Shown piece by piece: positions 26,243-38,646 of a DNA stretch of 50,303 nucleotides (positions within the stretch are counted from its first letter, which is position 1; every line of letters starts with the position of its first letter). The stretch is from the NCBI RefSeq assembly GCF_009765775.1, contig NZ_LMUU01000139.1:36517-86819 (forward strand). Reading direction: 5' to 3'. The position numbers were made by a program, and so were the translations under genes. The stretch comes from Beijerinckia sp. L45. GTDB lineage: Bacteria > Pseudomonadota > Alphaproteobacteria > Rhizobiales > Beijerinckiaceae. The notes beneath the pieces were generated by a model. The model was given only the letters and a program-made list of their open reading frames with translations. It did no database searches and was not told where the DNA came from.

Positions 26243-26746
26243 CTAGAACGGGATGTCGTCGTCGATGATCTCGTTCATCCGGCCGCCGCCGGCGGTGGCG
26301 GGACGACGATCGGGGGTCTTCTGCATCGGCGAGGAGCGGCCGAAGCTGGAGCCGCCGCTCTCGCCCATCTCGTCGCTGTCACCGCGCCCACCGCCCTTGC
26401 TGTCGAGGAGTGTAAGCTCGCCGCGGAAACGGGTCAGCACGACTTCCGTCGCCTTGCGGGCGTTGCCGTCACGATCGGTAAACTCGCGCGTCTGCAGCTG
26501 GCCTTCGAGGTAAACTTTTGAGCCCTTCTTGCAGTACTGCTCCGCGATCTTCGAAAGATTCTCGTTGAAGATCACGATGTTGTGCCACTCGGTGCGGTCC
26601 TTGCGCTCGCCGGTCGCCTTGTCGCGCCAGGATTCCGTCGTGGCGATCGAGAAGCTGCACACGGGATCGCCGGAATTGGTGCGCCGCACCTCGGGGTCAC
26701 GCCCGAGATTGCCGATCAGGATAACCTTGTTGACGCTACCCGCCAT
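26243..26746 (-). CDS. ssb: Single-stranded DNA-binding protein
   Basis: 167-aa SSB, which coats single-stranded DNA in replication, recombination and repair. N-terminal OB fold (about 1-110: NKVILIGNLGRDPEVR, FSIATTESW, EWHNIVIF, YLEGQLQTREF), a Gly/Ser-rich linker, and the acidic tip DDDIPF that recruits partner enzymes. The ribosome site GAGGAG lies 9 nt before the ATG. A GTTC-N7-GTTC element 120 nt upstream fits alphaproteobacterial SOS control. Confidence 0.97.
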   Translation of the reverse strand: MAGSVNKVILIGNLGRDPEVRRTNSGDPVCSFSIATTESWRDKATGERKDRTEWHNIVIFNENLSKIAEQYCKKGSKVYLEGQLQTREFTDRDGNARKATEVVLTRFRGELTLLDSKGGGRGDSDEMGESGGSSFGRSSPMQKTPDRRPATAGGGRMNEIIDDDIPF

Positions 26747-26866
26747 GACACGCTCCTCACGAAACTCAAGGTCGCAACGAACGCGAAATGGGGCCGCCCT
26801 GTCAACGCGCGGATCGCGGTTCGCACAACATTCGCGCCGTCGCTTCAGGTACGGCGCCCGACCAAT

Positions 26867-26881
26867 GTTCTATCTTCGTTC
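26867..26881. promoter_or_regulatory. SOS (LexA) box upstream of ssb
   Basis: GTTC-TATCTTC-GTTC exactly fits the alphaproteobacterial LexA operator GTTC-N7-GTTC. It lies 120 nt upstream of the ssb start and 35 nt beyond the 3' end of the histidine phosphatase gene, so ssb is its only plausible target. LexA binding is predicted, not shown. Confidence 0.65.
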
Positions 26882-26915
26882 TAGCAAAAGCGCGGCTTTC
26901 TGCCAAGCCTGAAAG

Positions 26916-27530
26916 TCACTTTGGGCAGGGGGTCGGCTGGTTATCCAGTCCCTCGGTGTCATGGGTGAACGTGATCGCCGCCTTGGGGCCGGACCAGGCG
27001 AGTTTGACGACGTAGATGCTGTCGAAATCCTTGCCGTGCCATTTCGGCACGGAGTCCTCGTCGCCGCCATGCGCCGTCATCATCTCTTTGACGAGGACGT
27101 CGATGAGCTTGTGCTCCCAGGCCACGACGACGGTCGCCTCGTGATAGGCCGGCTGCTCCAGCACGTCCTTGAGCTTGTCGATCTCGAGAAAGCCGAGATC
27201 GGCGTTGACCGGCAGCCCGAACCTGACCGCGCTGGGTTCGATCGTCGCCAGCGGCCGAACGTAGTCGTAGGGTTTTCCGCCGTCGTCCTTCTGCTTGGAC
27301 GGGTTCGGGGCGAAGAGGGCGGCCGGTTTGCCGAACTTGGCTTCGAGAACGGCTGGCAGTGCGAGCGCCCGGTTGAGCCCCTGGCAGTCGAGCTGGCCAA
27401 GGCCGGCGTCAGGCTTTTCGCCGTGGCGGACGAAGACGATGGTTTCATGACCGGTCGTCTGGGCCGAAGCCGGCGCGGCGGCCAAGGCACCGAGAGCGAG
27501 CAGCCCGGCCTGCTTGAGCATGATCATCAT
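26916..27530 (-). CDS. Secreted histidine-phosphatase-family protein
   Basis: 204-aa member of the histidine phosphatase (phosphoglycerate mutase-like) superfamily. Signal peptide of about 24 residues ([15 protein letters not shown]). The catalytic motif is [11 protein letters not shown], with the nucleophile His in RHG; the second histidine is in VVAWEHKLI. Three cysteines follow, one at the extreme C-terminus. The ATG at 27530 overlaps the dctA stop (ATGA), so it is coupled to the C4-dicarboxylate carrier. Substrate unknown. The longer open frame upstream is a shadow of dctA. Confidence 0.83.
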   Translation of the reverse strand: MMIMLKQAGLLALGALAAAPASAQTTGHETIVFVRHGEKPDAGLGQLDCQGLNRALALPAVLEAKFGKPAALFAPNPSKQKDDGGKPYDYVRPLATIEPSAVRFGLPVNADLGFLEIDKLKDVLEQPAYHEATVVVAWEHKLIDVLVKEMMTAHGGDEDSVPKWHGKDFDSIYVVKLAWSGPKAAITFTHDTEGLDNQPTPCPK

Positions 27531-28864
27531 CCCGTGGTCACCGCCGTCGCGACGTCGGACGTGTCGACCTGGTTGTTCAGCGCGGCGCTCAGCTGGTCGC
27601 GGTCGAGTTCGCCTTCCCACGCGGAGACGACGATGCAAGCGACGCCATTGCCGACGAGGTTGGTCAGCGCACGGCACTCGCTCATGAACTTGTCGACGCC
27701 CAGGATGATCGCCATGCCCGGCACCAGCGCCGGGCTGATCGCGCCGAGTGTCGCGGCCAGCGTGATGAACCCGGCGCCGGTGACGCCGGTCGCGCCCTTG
27801 GAAGTCAGCATCGCGACGCCCAGAATCGTGAGCTGCTGGCCGAGGTTCAGTTCCACGCCCAGCGCCTGGGCGATGAACAAGGTCGCGAGCGTCATATAAA
27901 TATTGGTGCCGTCGAGATTGAAGGAATAGCCGGTGGGCACCACCAGGCCGACGACGGGCTTTGAACACCCGAGCCGCTCCATCTTTTCCATCAACTGCGG
28001 CAGCACGCTCTCGGACGAACTCGTGCCCAGCACGACCAGAAGCTCGGCCTTGATGTAGTTGACAAACTTGAAGATGCTGAAGCCGGCGATCTTGCCCACG
28101 ATGCCGAGGACCACGATCACGAAGATCAGCGCCGTCGCATAGAAGGTCAGGACCAGGCCGAGCAGGTTGCCGAGCGAGCCCGGGCCGTATTTGCCGACGG
28201 TATAAGCCATGGCACCGAAGGCGCCGATGGGCGCGACCTTCATGACGATGGCGATGACGCCGAACACGGCCTTGGCAACGTCGTCGATGAAGGTGATGAC
28301 CGGCTTGCCGCGTTCGCCGAGCGCCATCAGGGCGAAGCCGAAGAGAATCGCGAAGAGCAGGACCTGCAGCACGTTGCCGTTGGCGAAGGCACCGATGACG
28401 CTGTCGGGAATGATGCCGAGCAGAAACTCCGTGGTGTTGTGGGCGCCGGCCTCCTTGGCGAATTTGGCGACCGCCTCGGCGTTGCCATGGTTGCCGAAGC
28501 CGCTACCGGGACGCACGACGTTGCCGATGATCATGCCGATGACCAGCGCGAAGGTCGAGATGATCTCGAAGTAGAGCAGCGCCTTGAAGGCCACGCGCCC
28601 GACCTTCCGCGCATCCGAGATATGGGCGATGCCGGAAACGACGGTGCAGAAGATGATGGGTGTAATCACCATCTTGATGAGGCGGACGAAACCGTCGCCC
28701 AGCGCCTTCATCCAATCGGCGGTGGCGTATTGCGGCAGTAGCAGACCGACGATGACGCCGAGCACGATGCCGATGAGCACCTGGACGTAAAGGACCTTGT
28801 AAAAAGGCTTCCTCGTCGTTTCTGCAGCCCCGGCGCGAGGCGTATGGTCCGAGATCGCGGTCAT
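27527..28864 (-). CDS. dctA: C4-dicarboxylate:cation symporter
   Basis: 445-aa inner-membrane carrier of the DAACS family that takes up succinate, fumarate and malate. Several helices with family blocks: [21 protein letters not shown], the serine-rich [18 protein letters not shown] hairpin, [20 protein letters not shown], and the [19 protein letters not shown] hairpin. The start at 28864 gives the usual short polar N-terminus (MTAISDHTP); the open frame continues 35 codons upstream without support. No sigma-54 element was found in the 205-nt divergent region shared with uvrA. Confidence 0.93.
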   Translation of the reverse strand: MTAISDHTPRAGAAETTRKPFYKVLYVQVLIGIVLGVIVGLLLPQYATADWMKALGDGFVRLIKMVITPIIFCTVVSGIAHISDARKVGRVAFKALLYFEIISTFALVIGMIIGNVVRPGSGFGNHGNAEAVAKFAKEAGAHNTTEFLLGIIPDSVIGAFANGNVLQVLLFAILFGFALMALGERGKPVITFIDDVAKAVFGVIAIVMKVAPIGAFGAMAYTVGKYGPGSLGNLLGLVLTFYATALIFVIVVLGIVGKIAGFSIFKFVNYIKAELLVVLGTSSSESVLPQLMEKMERLGCSKPVVGLVVPTGYSFNLDGTNIYMTLATLFIAQALGVELNLGQQLTILGVAMLTSKGATGVTGAGFITLAATLGAISPALVPGMAIILGVDKFMSECRALTNLVGNGVACIVVSAWEGELDRDQLSAALNNQVDTSDVATAVTTG

Positions 28865-28965
28865 CGTTGTCCCTGGAGTTTCCGAAATGCCTAAAGCCTT
28901 GGGGTCTTGTGCAAGAAACCCTTTTTTCTCACAAGAGCGACTTCCAGCGGGAGCGTCAACATTGC

Positions 28966-28981
28966 CCATGTTTAAACATGG
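28966..28981. promoter_or_regulatory. 16-bp perfect palindrome between dctA and uvrA
   Basis: CCATGTTTAAACATGG is a perfect palindrome in the divergent intergenic region, 102 nt upstream of dctA and 89 nt upstream of uvrA. Its symmetry and position fit a dimeric regulator site. It does not match the LexA box, and no regulator can be named. Confidence 0.4.
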
Positions 28982-29069
28982 CGCGGAAGGCTTCGGCCTC
29001 TTAGGTTAGGGGCGCTTTCACGACGACTATGCCGAACGACCGAGTCATCGAACCCGAGACATCATTCCC

Positions 29070-32051
<2,982 letters not shown>

Positions 32052-32077
32052 CGCCACGGCAGCGTCGTCGATCGGTG

Positions 32078-32100
32078 CTGGACGGCGTATGATCGTCCAG
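32078..32100 (+). terminator. Hairpin after uvrA
   Basis: CTGGACG (32078-32084) and CGTCCAG (32094-32100) form a 7-bp stem with a 9-nt loop, starting 26 nt after the uvrA stop. It lacks a U-run, so factor-independent termination is doubtful. Confidence 0.35.
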
Positions 32101-32623
32101 ATTAACGACTCCACAGCGCTGCCTGGTCATGCCTTTTTAGGTGGCACCAAGCCGCGAGCGCGACGCAAAGTATGGCGAATAGCGCATGCGCGAGCGGCAG
32201 CGCTCATTCTGAACAAGGCAGCAAAAGACACATGTCTGGCGTGAACGCTGCGTCGCACAATAATCGCTTTGCATTGCGTGCCAGAATATCAATGGCGCGA
32301 AATTGAATTGCGATCGCGGCACTAGTAAAAGCTTGAATATTATGAATGTAAACGCCTTTATCACTCGACAGAATGGTTTGCGCTCACTCGAATAGTACAA
32401 CGAGAGAGGCCTTTGGAGGTGTTGCGTATCGGCAACGAGATTCCGCGAAGCATTCGCACGACCGTAAATCTTCTAGCTTTCGAGCCGTTCTAAAACCAAG
32501 ATGGTGCATCAGAATCGGTCATAAAATGGCGATTGTGAGCTTTTGGTGGGCTGTCCAATGCAGCCACTACGAAGTTTGCCTTCGACCTGGACCGCTGAAG
32601 CAAGTTATCGGGGGAATGTACTC
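32101..32623. other. Gene-free AT-richer stretch
   Basis: About 520 nt between uvrA and the outer-membrane protein gene with lower GC than its surroundings (32281-32340 is 26 G/C of 60). Short open frames exist on both strands (longest under 90 codons), but none has a ribosome site or a recognisable motif. It probably holds the promoter and a long leader of the downstream gene, or a small RNA, or decayed foreign DNA. No tRNA or repeat is seen. Confidence 0.5.
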
Positions 32624-33538
32624 ATGAACAAAAAACTCATAGCGACCGTTGGGGCGGCCGCTTTCGCGCTGACCATGTCGGCCAGCGTGTCGCATGCAAC
32701 CATGATCGCCCAGCCCGGCGAGACGATGGGTGTGGCGCTCGGTGCGCCGCTTCCGGAAGGCGTCTTTGCCGTCGATCTCGAAGATTACGGCCGTCGAGAC
32801 AGCGCTGGTGGCCCCGGCAACTTCAGAGACCTTGGCGTCAACGTTCCGCTGATCGCGTGGTCGACCCCGTGGACCCTGATGGATTCGCGGATCGAGGTCC
32901 TTTACGCGGCGCCGTTCACCCATCTCGACTCGTCGTCGGCGGGTGGCCTGAACCGTCTCGACTACTACAGCCAGTTGCTGGCGGTTAATATCGCCCACGA
33001 CTTCGGCAACGGCTTCTTCGCCGGCTTGTTGCTGGGCATTCGTTCGCCCGACAGCTTCTTGCACGTCGACTACGTCGCGGCCGACATTCGTCCGTCGTTC
33101 GGCTATACCGCCAACGGCTACAACTTCGTCGCCACCTTCTACTACAACGGCGCCTTCGGTTCGAAGACCGGCAACACCGGTCTCGACAACGGCCGTTCCG
33201 ACGCCGTCGCCGTCGATCTGACCGCGACGAAAAAATTCGACAAGCTGGAACTCGGCTTCGTCGGCAACGCTTCGACCGATGTCAACGATCGTTCGGACAA
33301 CCTCTATGCCAACGGCGTCAACATCCGCGAAGGCCATGTCGCACTTGGTGGCTTGATCGGCTACGACTTCGGTCGCTTCACGGTCCAGGGCATGGTGACC
33401 CGCGACGTCGCAGCCCGCGGCAAGGCGATCGCCCTCAACGGCTCGACCTCCGAGAAGGAGACCCGTGGCTGGCTCCGCATCATCGTGCCGCTGTGGGTTG
33501 CCCCCAAGGCAGCGCCCGCGGTCGTCGCCCGCTACTGA
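32624..33538 (+). CDS. Outer-membrane beta-barrel protein (phenol-degradation 'MetA'-like transporter family)
   Basis: 304-aa exported protein. Signal peptide of about 26 residues (LIATVGAAAFALTMSASVSHA). The mature sequence alternates hydrophobic and polar strands with aromatic girdles and ends in an aromatic residue (VVARY), as outer-membrane barrels do. It resembles the family annotated as 'transporter, MetA-pathway of phenol degradation', of unknown cargo. The ATG at 32624 has GGGGG about 9 nt upstream; the open frame upstream of it has no support. A clear terminator follows, so it is monocistronic. Confidence 0.8.
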   Translation: MNKKLIATVGAAAFALTMSASVSHATMIAQPGETMGVALGAPLPEGVFAVDLEDYGRRDSAGGPGNFRDLGVNVPLIAWSTPWTLMDSRIEVLYAAPFTHLDSSSAGGLNRLDYYSQLLAVNIAHDFGNGFFAGLLLGIRSPDSFLHVDYVAADIRPSFGYTANGYNFVATFYYNGAFGSKTGNTGLDNGRSDAVAVDLTATKKFDKLELGFVGNASTDVNDRSDNLYANGVNIREGHVALGGLIGYDFGRFTVQGMVTRDVAARGKAIALNGSTSEKETRGWLRIIVPLWVAPKAAPAVVARY

Positions 33539-33566
33539 TTGCTTTCAGCCCACGCTGGATCCATCG

Positions 33567-33596
33567 AACACCCGCCGGTTTCCGGCGGGTGTTTTC
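33567..33596 (+). terminator. Rho-independent terminator
   Basis: The stem ACACCCGCCGG with its complement CCGGCGGGTGT encloses a TTT loop and is followed by TTTTC. It starts 28 nt after the stop of the outer-membrane protein gene and ends 45 nt before trmFO. Confidence 0.9.
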
Positions 33597-33640
33597 GTTC
33601 GTCGGGTTGCCGGCGAGTCGCGCGCCCTTTAGATTGAGCT

Positions 33641-35062
33641 ATGACAAATCCTTCTCAACCGGCCGCCGTCCACGTCATCGGCGGCGGACTCGCCGGCACT
33701 GAGGCCTCGTGGCAGATCGCCCAGGCCGGCGTTCGCGTCGTCCTGCACGAGATGCGGCCGCACCGGAAAACCGAGGCCCACCGTGGCGACGGCCTCGCCG
33801 AGCTCGTCTGTTCGAATTCGCTGCGCTCCGACGATGCCGAGACCAACGCCGTCGGCGTGCTTCATCGCGAGATGCGGCGGATGGCCTCGCTGATCATGGC
33901 GGCCGCCGACATCAACCAGGTTCCGGCGGGCGGCGCCTTGGCGGTCGACCGCGAGGCGTTTTCCGCCGAGATCACCGCACGCCTCGAAGCGCACCCGCTC
34001 GTCACCATCGAACGCGGCGAAGTGTCGGGCCTGCCACCCGAAGCCTGGGACAGCGTCGTCGTGGCAACCGGGCCGCTCACCGCACCGGCCCTGGCGGAGG
34101 CCATCCGCGGTCTGACCGGTGAAAGCGACCTCGCCTTCTTCGACGCCATCGCGCCGGTGATCCATCGCGACTCCATCGACATGTCGAAGGCCTGGTTCCA
34201 GTCGCGTTACGACAAGTGCGGCCCGGGCGGCACCGGGGCCGACTACATCAACTGTCCGCTGTCGCGCGAGCGATACGACGCGTTCGTCGATGCCCTGCTC
34301 GCCGCCGACTGCGTGACCTCGGTGCATGAAGCGAGCACGCCTTATTTCAACGGCTGCCTGCCGATCGAAGTGATGGCATCGCGCGGGCGCGAGACGCTGC
34401 GCTTTGGCCCAATGAAGCCCATCGGGCTGACCAACGCCCACGATCCTTTGAACAAGCCTTATGGGGTGATTCAGCTGCGCCAGGACAATGCGCTGGGCAC
34501 GCTCTACAACATGGTCGGCTTTCAGACGAAGATGAAGCACGCGGCGCAGGTCGCCGTTTTCCAGACCATTCCCGGGCTGGAGAATGCCAGCTTCGCCCGG
34601 CTCGGCGGCATGCACCGCAACACCTTCCTCAATTCGCCGCGCGTGCTCGACGAGCAGTTTCGGCTACGGGCTTTGCCGCGGTTGCGCTTCGCCGGCCAGA
34701 TCACCGGCTGCGAAGGCTACGTCGAGAGCGCGGCCATCGGGCTGATCATCGGTCGTCTTGCAGCCGCTGAGCGCCTGAGCCAGCCCTTCACCATGCCGCC
34801 GATGACCACGGCGATCGGCGCGCTGATCAACCACATCACCGGCGGTCACCTCGAGAGCATCGACGCCGGCCCGTCGTCCTTCCAACCGATGAACGTCAAT
34901 TTTGGGCTGTTCCCGCCGCCGACGGAAAAACTGGTCAACGAATCCGGCAAGCGCATGCGCGGGCCGGAAAAGGCGGCGTTCCGCAAACGTGCGCTGAGCC
35001 GTCGGGCGCAGATCGATCTCGATGCCTGGCTCGGCGACCAGCCCGCGATGGCGGCGGAATGA
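33641..35062 (+). CDS. trmFO: Folate-dependent tRNA (uracil-54-C5)-methyltransferase
   Basis: 473-aa flavoprotein TrmFO that makes ribothymidine-54 in tRNA using methylenetetrahydrofolate instead of S-adenosylmethionine. The FAD-binding [17 protein letters not shown] is at the N-terminus. Family blocks [53 protein letters not shown] and NFGLFPPP are present. Length is normal. It is convergent with the next gene with no base between the stop codons. Confidence 0.97.
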   Translation: MTNPSQPAAVHVIGGGLAGTEASWQIAQAGVRVVLHEMRPHRKTEAHRGDGLAELVCSNSLRSDDAETNAVGVLHREMRRMASLIMAAADINQVPAGGALAVDREAFSAEITARLEAHPLVTIERGEVSGLPPEAWDSVVVATGPLTAPALAEAIRGLTGESDLAFFDAIAPVIHRDSIDMSKAWFQSRYDKCGPGGTGADYINCPLSRERYDAFVDALLAADCVTSVHEASTPYFNGCLPIEVMASRGRETLRFGPMKPIGLTNAHDPLNKPYGVIQLRQDNALGTLYNMVGFQTKMKHAAQVAVFQTIPGLENASFARLGGMHRNTFLNSPRVLDEQFRLRALPRLRFAGQITGCEGYVESAAIGLIIGRLAAAERLSQPFTMPPMTTAIGALINHITGGHLESIDAGPSSFQPMNVNFGLFPPPTEKLVNESGKRMRGPEKAAFRKRALSRRAQIDLDAWLGDQPAMAAE

Positions 35063-35857
35063 TCAGGGCGTCGGGAACAGCGCGTCCGTCTTGCCGGTGA
35101 TTCGATAGGCCAACAGGCCGGCCCACTCGTGCAGGGCCGTATCGAGCTTTTCCAGCGATTCGATCGCGTTGAAGGAGGGCTTCCAGTCCCGACCGTCGCC
35201 GAAGGACCGATAGTCCACGGGATAGGCGGTGACCGGAAAATCGGCCTGGCGAAAGATGCTGACCGAACGCGGCATGTGCCAGGCCGAGGTAACGAGAAGC
35301 CATTGCTCGCCCGGCTTCGGCTTGACCAATTCGCGGGTGAACACCGCGTTTTCGAACGTGTTGCGCGACTTGCTCTCGAAACTCATCCGCGCCTCAGGAA
35401 TGCCGAGGCTGAGCCACAGACGGTGCGCGCCTTCGGCCTCGTCACGGCCGACTTGGCGGACGTCGGCGGAGCCGCCGGTAAAGACCAGCCGCGCGGAAGG
35501 ATAGCGCAGGGCCAGAGCGACGCCGGCGGTCATCCGGGTCGCGGCCGCGTTCATGCTGATCTCGCCGCGCGCGAGGCTGAGTTCCTCGTTCATCGCGCCG
35601 CCGAGAACGATGATGCCGGTGGGAGCGGCCATGCTCGCGGGCGGATTGGGAAAGCGGTCCTCCAGGGTGCGCAGCAAAAGCTGGCTCGCTGGCGAGAAGC
35701 AGCCGAGCACGAAAATCACCGTCGCGGTCGCCAGGATCGCCCGGCCCGTCCGGACCCAGCCGGCCCACCACAGAAGAAGCCCGGCGAGCATCGCCAGCGC
35801 GATGAAATTGACCGGCTGAAACACCAGACCCAGCAGCTTGGAGAGAATGAAGAACAC
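35063..35857 (-). CDS. YdcF-like (DUF218) membrane protein
   Basis: 264-aa protein with two N-terminal membrane helices (about 1-60) followed by a DUF218 / ElyC-SanA-YdcF domain exposed on the periplasmic side. Family blocks: GIIVLGGAMNEE, ARLVFTGGSAD, SRNTFENAVFTRELV and WLLVTSAWHMPRSVSIFR. Some members are needed for envelope polysaccharide or peptidoglycan homeostasis, but the reaction is unknown. The start is a GTG at 35857. The stop codon abuts the trmFO stop. Confidence 0.9.
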   Translation of the reverse strand: MFFILSKLLGLVFQPVNFIALAMLAGLLLWWAGWVRTGRAILATATVIFVLGCFSPASQLLLRTLEDRFPNPPASMAAPTGIIVLGGAMNEELSLARGEISMNAAATRMTAGVALALRYPSARLVFTGGSADVRQVGRDEAEGAHRLWLSLGIPEARMSFESKSRNTFENAVFTRELVKPKPGEQWLLVTSAWHMPRSVSIFRQADFPVTAYPVDYRSFGDGRDWKPSFNAIESLEKLDTALHEWAGLLAYRITGKTDALFPTP

Positions 35858-35927
35858 GGCGTGACATCGTTCAAGGAGGGCCAGGAAGCAGCGCAGGCAT
35901 CACGCCAGCGAAAAGCTGAAGGGACGC

Positions 35928-36113
35928 TTACGACTCCGCGTCGGACTCATCATCTTGATCGGCCGCAGGCAGCGCATAGACGCCGCCGAGCCAGCGATGC
36001 AGGTCGACATCCGCACATCGCGTCGAGCAGAATGGCTTTACCGCCTCGACGGCCGGCTTGCCGCAGATCGGACAAGGCCGGAGCTTCGGCGCCGCTTTTG
36101 TATCCTCGGTCAT
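35928..36113 (-). CDS. yacG: DNA gyrase inhibitor YacG (zinc-binding)
   Basis: 61-aa YacG. The four-cysteine zinc site is CPIC plus CSTRC, followed by the typical CADVDLHRWLGG block and an acidic tail. In E. coli YacG binds GyrB and blocks gyrase DNA binding. The ATG at 36113 is 4 nt after the maf stop, and this maf-yacG order is common in alphaproteobacteria. The open frame upstream overlaps maf and is a shadow. Confidence 0.93.
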   Translation of the reverse strand: MTEDTKAAPKLRPCPICGKPAVEAVKPFCSTRCADVDLHRWLGGVYALPAADQDDESDAES

Positions 36114-36117
36114 CGCG

Positions 36118-36771
36118 TTATTCGATGGTCTGCAACGAGGGCGACGCCTCGTGCCAGGCGCCATGCGGACGCACGCCTTCGCCGCCAAGCAGCACCATGG
36201 TTTCGTAGAGCGGCAGGCCGACGACGCAGGAATAGGAGCCGATCAGCTTGATCACGAAGGCCCCGGCCCGGCCCTGGATCGCGTAGCCGCCGGCCTTGCC
36301 GCGCCATTCCTCGCAGGCCAGGTAGGCCTGCATCTCGGCGCCCGAGAGACGCTTGAAACGGACGCGGGATTCGACGATTCTGCGCCGCGTCGCACCCTTC
36401 GGTGTGATCAGGCAGAGCCCCGTATGGACGCGATGCGCCCGCCCCGAGAGCATGCGCAGACATTGATCGGCCTCGTCGGCCAGTTCGCATTTCGGCAAGA
36501 TGCGCCGGCCGACGCTGACCACCGTATCGGCGGCAATGAGATAGGCGCCGGCAAGTTCGGGCCGCCCCCGCATGACCTTCGCTGCCGCGACGGCCTTTTC
36601 GTCGGCGAGGCGCACCGCGAGCGAGCGCGGCGACTCGCCTTTGTGCGGCATCTCGTCGATGTCGGCGGGCAGCAGGGCATCCGGCTCGAATCCGATCTGC
36701 TGCAGGAGCGCCAAGCGTCGCGGCGATGCCGAGGCGAGGACAAGCTTGAAACGCTCCGGGGCACCGGTCAT
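36118..36771 (-). CDS. maf: Maf-family nucleotide pyrophosphatase
   Basis: 217-aa Maf/HAM1-like house-cleaning enzyme that hydrolyses non-canonical or modified nucleoside triphosphates to monophosphates. The phosphate-binding start [18 protein letters not shown], the [10 protein letters not shown] catalytic block, and [15 protein letters not shown] are present. The QGRAG block is of the dTTP/UTP (YhdE-like) type, though subtype is tentative. It is in an infA-maf-yacG run; infA ends 15 nt upstream. Confidence 0.95.
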   Translation of the reverse strand: MTGAPERFKLVLASASPRRLALLQQIGFEPDALLPADIDEMPHKGESPRSLAVRLADEKAVAAAKVMRGRPELAGAYLIAADTVVSVGRRILPKCELADEADQCLRMLSGRAHRVHTGLCLITPKGATRRRIVESRVRFKRLSGAEMQAYLACEEWRGKAGGYAIQGRAGAFVIKLIGSYSCVVGLPLYETMVLLGGEGVRPHGAWHEASPSLQTIE

Positions 36772-36786
36772 GGCATACGGCTCGGG

Positions 36787-37005
36787 CTACTTGAAGCGAT
36801 AGGTGATACGGCCCTTGGTCAGATCGTAGGGCGTCATTTCGACCAGCACTTTGTCGCCCGTGAGAACGCGGATGCGGTTCTTGCGCATCTTGCCGGCGGT
36901 ATGGGCAATGATTTCGTGGTCGTTTTCCAGCTTGACGCGGAACGTGGCATTCGGGAGCAATTCCGCGACGACACCGGGGAATTCAAGCAATTCTTCTTTC
37001 GACAT
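36787..37005 (-). CDS. infA: Translation initiation factor IF-1
   Basis: 72-aa IF-1, an S1-like OB fold that occupies the ribosomal A site during initiation. The complete family sequence is visible: [37 protein letters not shown] and the end [14 protein letters not shown]. Length is exactly typical. It heads the infA-maf-yacG transcript. Confidence 0.98.
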   Translation of the reverse strand: MSKEELLEFPGVVAELLPNATFRVKLENDHEIIAHTAGKMRKNRIRVLTGDKVLVEMTPYDLTKGRITYRFK

Positions 37006-37228
37006 TTGTGTCCTTGTGAGGCCGGTTTGAAAGCCGGTCGGTTCAAGCCGCCTCTGCCGGCGAACCTGCCTTCGAGATCGTCTATGAGCATGCGAGAAAG
37101 GCCCGGAAAACGTGCGCCACGTTTGCCAGACCGAACATCAAGGCTGGGACCCTAATCCCTGCGAGCGGATTTGTGAACTCCGCTGCGGCGTAGGAGCGGC
37201 GGAATTGCTTCGCCACCCCGCCGAAAGA

Positions 37229-38125
37229 TCAGGATTGCGGCGCCACCGGGCGCAGGCCCGGCGCGGTGGGGTCCGACTCGGCGACAACGGCGCGGCGTTC
37301 GTCGGCGCGCTCATAGGCGCGAAAGCGTCGGATCGCCCAGGGAATCGTTGCGAGATAGCCGAGCGACAGCACGACCATCACCTCCATCGGGAAGGTGGCC
37401 AGCAGCAGCAGCAGCGCCGCGACGCCGAACAGCACCACGATGACGTATTCGCGCGGAATCCGGCCGAGCTTCTTGCCGGAAAAATGCGGGATGCGGCTGG
37501 CCATCAGGAAAGCCACGAGAATGACGTAGCCGATTTCGAGTGGAACCGGCACCTTGATGCCGGACACCCCTCCGACCTGGGACAGGTGCAGGTAGAGCGG
37601 GAGCAGTCCGACGATGGCGCCGGCCGGGGCCGGCATGCCGGTAAAGAAGTGACCGTGCCACGCCGGCTTGTCGGGATCGTCCAGCATCACGTTGAAGCGC
37701 GCCAGGCGCAACGCGGCGGCAATGGCGAAGATCAACGCCGCAAACCAGCCGAAGCTCTTGATCTCCTGCAAGCTCGAAAAATACAGGATCATCGCCGGCG
37801 CCACGCCGAAATCGACGAAGTCCGCCAGGGAGTCGAGTTCAGCGCCGAAACGCGACGTGCCGCGGATCGCCCGGGCGAGGCGGCCATCGAGCCCATCGAG
37901 GATCGCCGCGATGACGATCGCCACGACGGCGATCTCGAACTTGCCCTCGACGGCGAAGCGGATCGACGTCAGCCCCATCGACAGGGCGGCGAGCGTCACG
38001 AGATTGGGCAGTACCAGGCGGATGGGAACGGCACGGAAGCGGCGACGGCGCGCGGTCATGCTCGCTATCGGGACGGCAGGCGCCTCATCGGACGCCGCGA
38101 CCTCGTGAAGGGGAAATGGGCTCAT
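37229..38125 (-). CDS. pssA: CDP-diacylglycerol-serine O-phosphatidyltransferase
   Basis: 298-aa membrane enzyme making phosphatidylserine from CDP-diacylglycerol and serine. The CDP-alcohol phosphatidyltransferase motif is complete (DGLDGRLAR, then FGAELDSLADFVDFG), with about seven or eight predicted helices and polar ends. The product is used by Psd, encoded on the same strand at 38647-39345. The two are usually close together; here they are 521 nt apart. The 223-nt gap between it and infA shows nothing recognisable. Confidence 0.95.
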   Translation of the reverse strand: MSPFPLHEVAASDEAPAVPIASMTARRRRFRAVPIRLVLPNLVTLAALSMGLTSIRFAVEGKFEIAVVAIVIAAILDGLDGRLARAIRGTSRFGAELDSLADFVDFGVAPAMILYFSSLQEIKSFGWFAALIFAIAAALRLARFNVMLDDPDKPAWHGHFFTGMPAPAGAIVGLLPLYLHLSQVGGVSGIKVPVPLEIGYVILVAFLMASRIPHFSGKKLGRIPREYVIVVLFGVAALLLLLATFPMEVMVVLSLGYLATIPWAIRRFRAYERADERRAVVAESDPTAPGLRPVAPQS

Positions 38126-38585
38126 GGCGCGCGACCATAGGGGGTGCGCCGCAGGGGAACAAGAGGCGGCGTCCGGCGCACCGCCCGCTTCCTCTGCGAT
38201 GCGAAGAGGGGCGCCCCGGACCGCGCATGGCCGCTTGCACCTGACACGAATCGCCGATCCGACGGCGACATTTTCGCGTCACCTTGCGTCACGCGTCACG
38301 CCTTTAAGCCTTGCCGGGATCGCGGCGCACGATGTCACAATGCGTGCCGCGCCGCACTGGATCAAGACCCGGCGCCCGGCCCGATCTTCGCAACGGCACG
38401 TCTGCGCGTCTAAGATGCGTCCGATGGGCCACCGCCCAGCTCAGATCCGTCCGCGCTCGATCTCTGCAAATATGCCGGCCAGCCGCATGTTCCCGCCGGC
38501 AACGGCCGCCAGAGCGGCCAGTTCGGCGAGGGCGCAAGCAAGAGTTACAGCGCCGACGCGCAGAGTTCAGGCTTCGCATGGGAAG
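38126..38585. other. Gene-free stretch between psd and pssA
   Basis: GC-rich, 460 nt. Open frames on both strands are Arg-rich and low in complexity, as expected from chance in such DNA, and none has a ribosome site or family motif. No tRNA or terminator with a U-run is seen. It separates two genes that are commonly adjacent, so it may be inserted or decayed sequence. Confidence 0.5.
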
Positions 38586-38633
38586 CGACATCGAGGTTTA
38601 TCTGAACATCATCGATTTGATGTTCAGATGTCG
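38586..38633. repeat. Nested inverted repeats downstream of psd
   Basis: An inner perfect pair TCTGAACATCA (38601-38611) and TGATGTTCAGA (38618-38628) encloses TCGATT. An outer pair CGACATC (38586-38592) and GATGTCG (38627-38633) surrounds it. It starts 14 nt after the psd stop. It could be a hairpin ending psd transcription (no U-run) or a site of an unknown DNA-binding protein. Confidence 0.6.
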
Positions 38634-38646
38634 ATCGTCATCCCCC

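Noticed and set aside
29034-29053. GAAC...GAAC upstream of uvrA as a second SOS box
   Set aside because: The spacing is 12 nt, not the 7 nt of the alphaproteobacterial LexA operator.
28865-29069. Sigma-54 promoter for dctA
   Set aside because: Rhizobial dctA often has one, but no GG-N10-GC element of the right form was found upstream of this gene.
32137-32627. Short open frames (84-87 codons) on both strands in the AT-richer gap
   Set aside because: They overlap each other, lack ribosome sites and show no motif or plausible composition.
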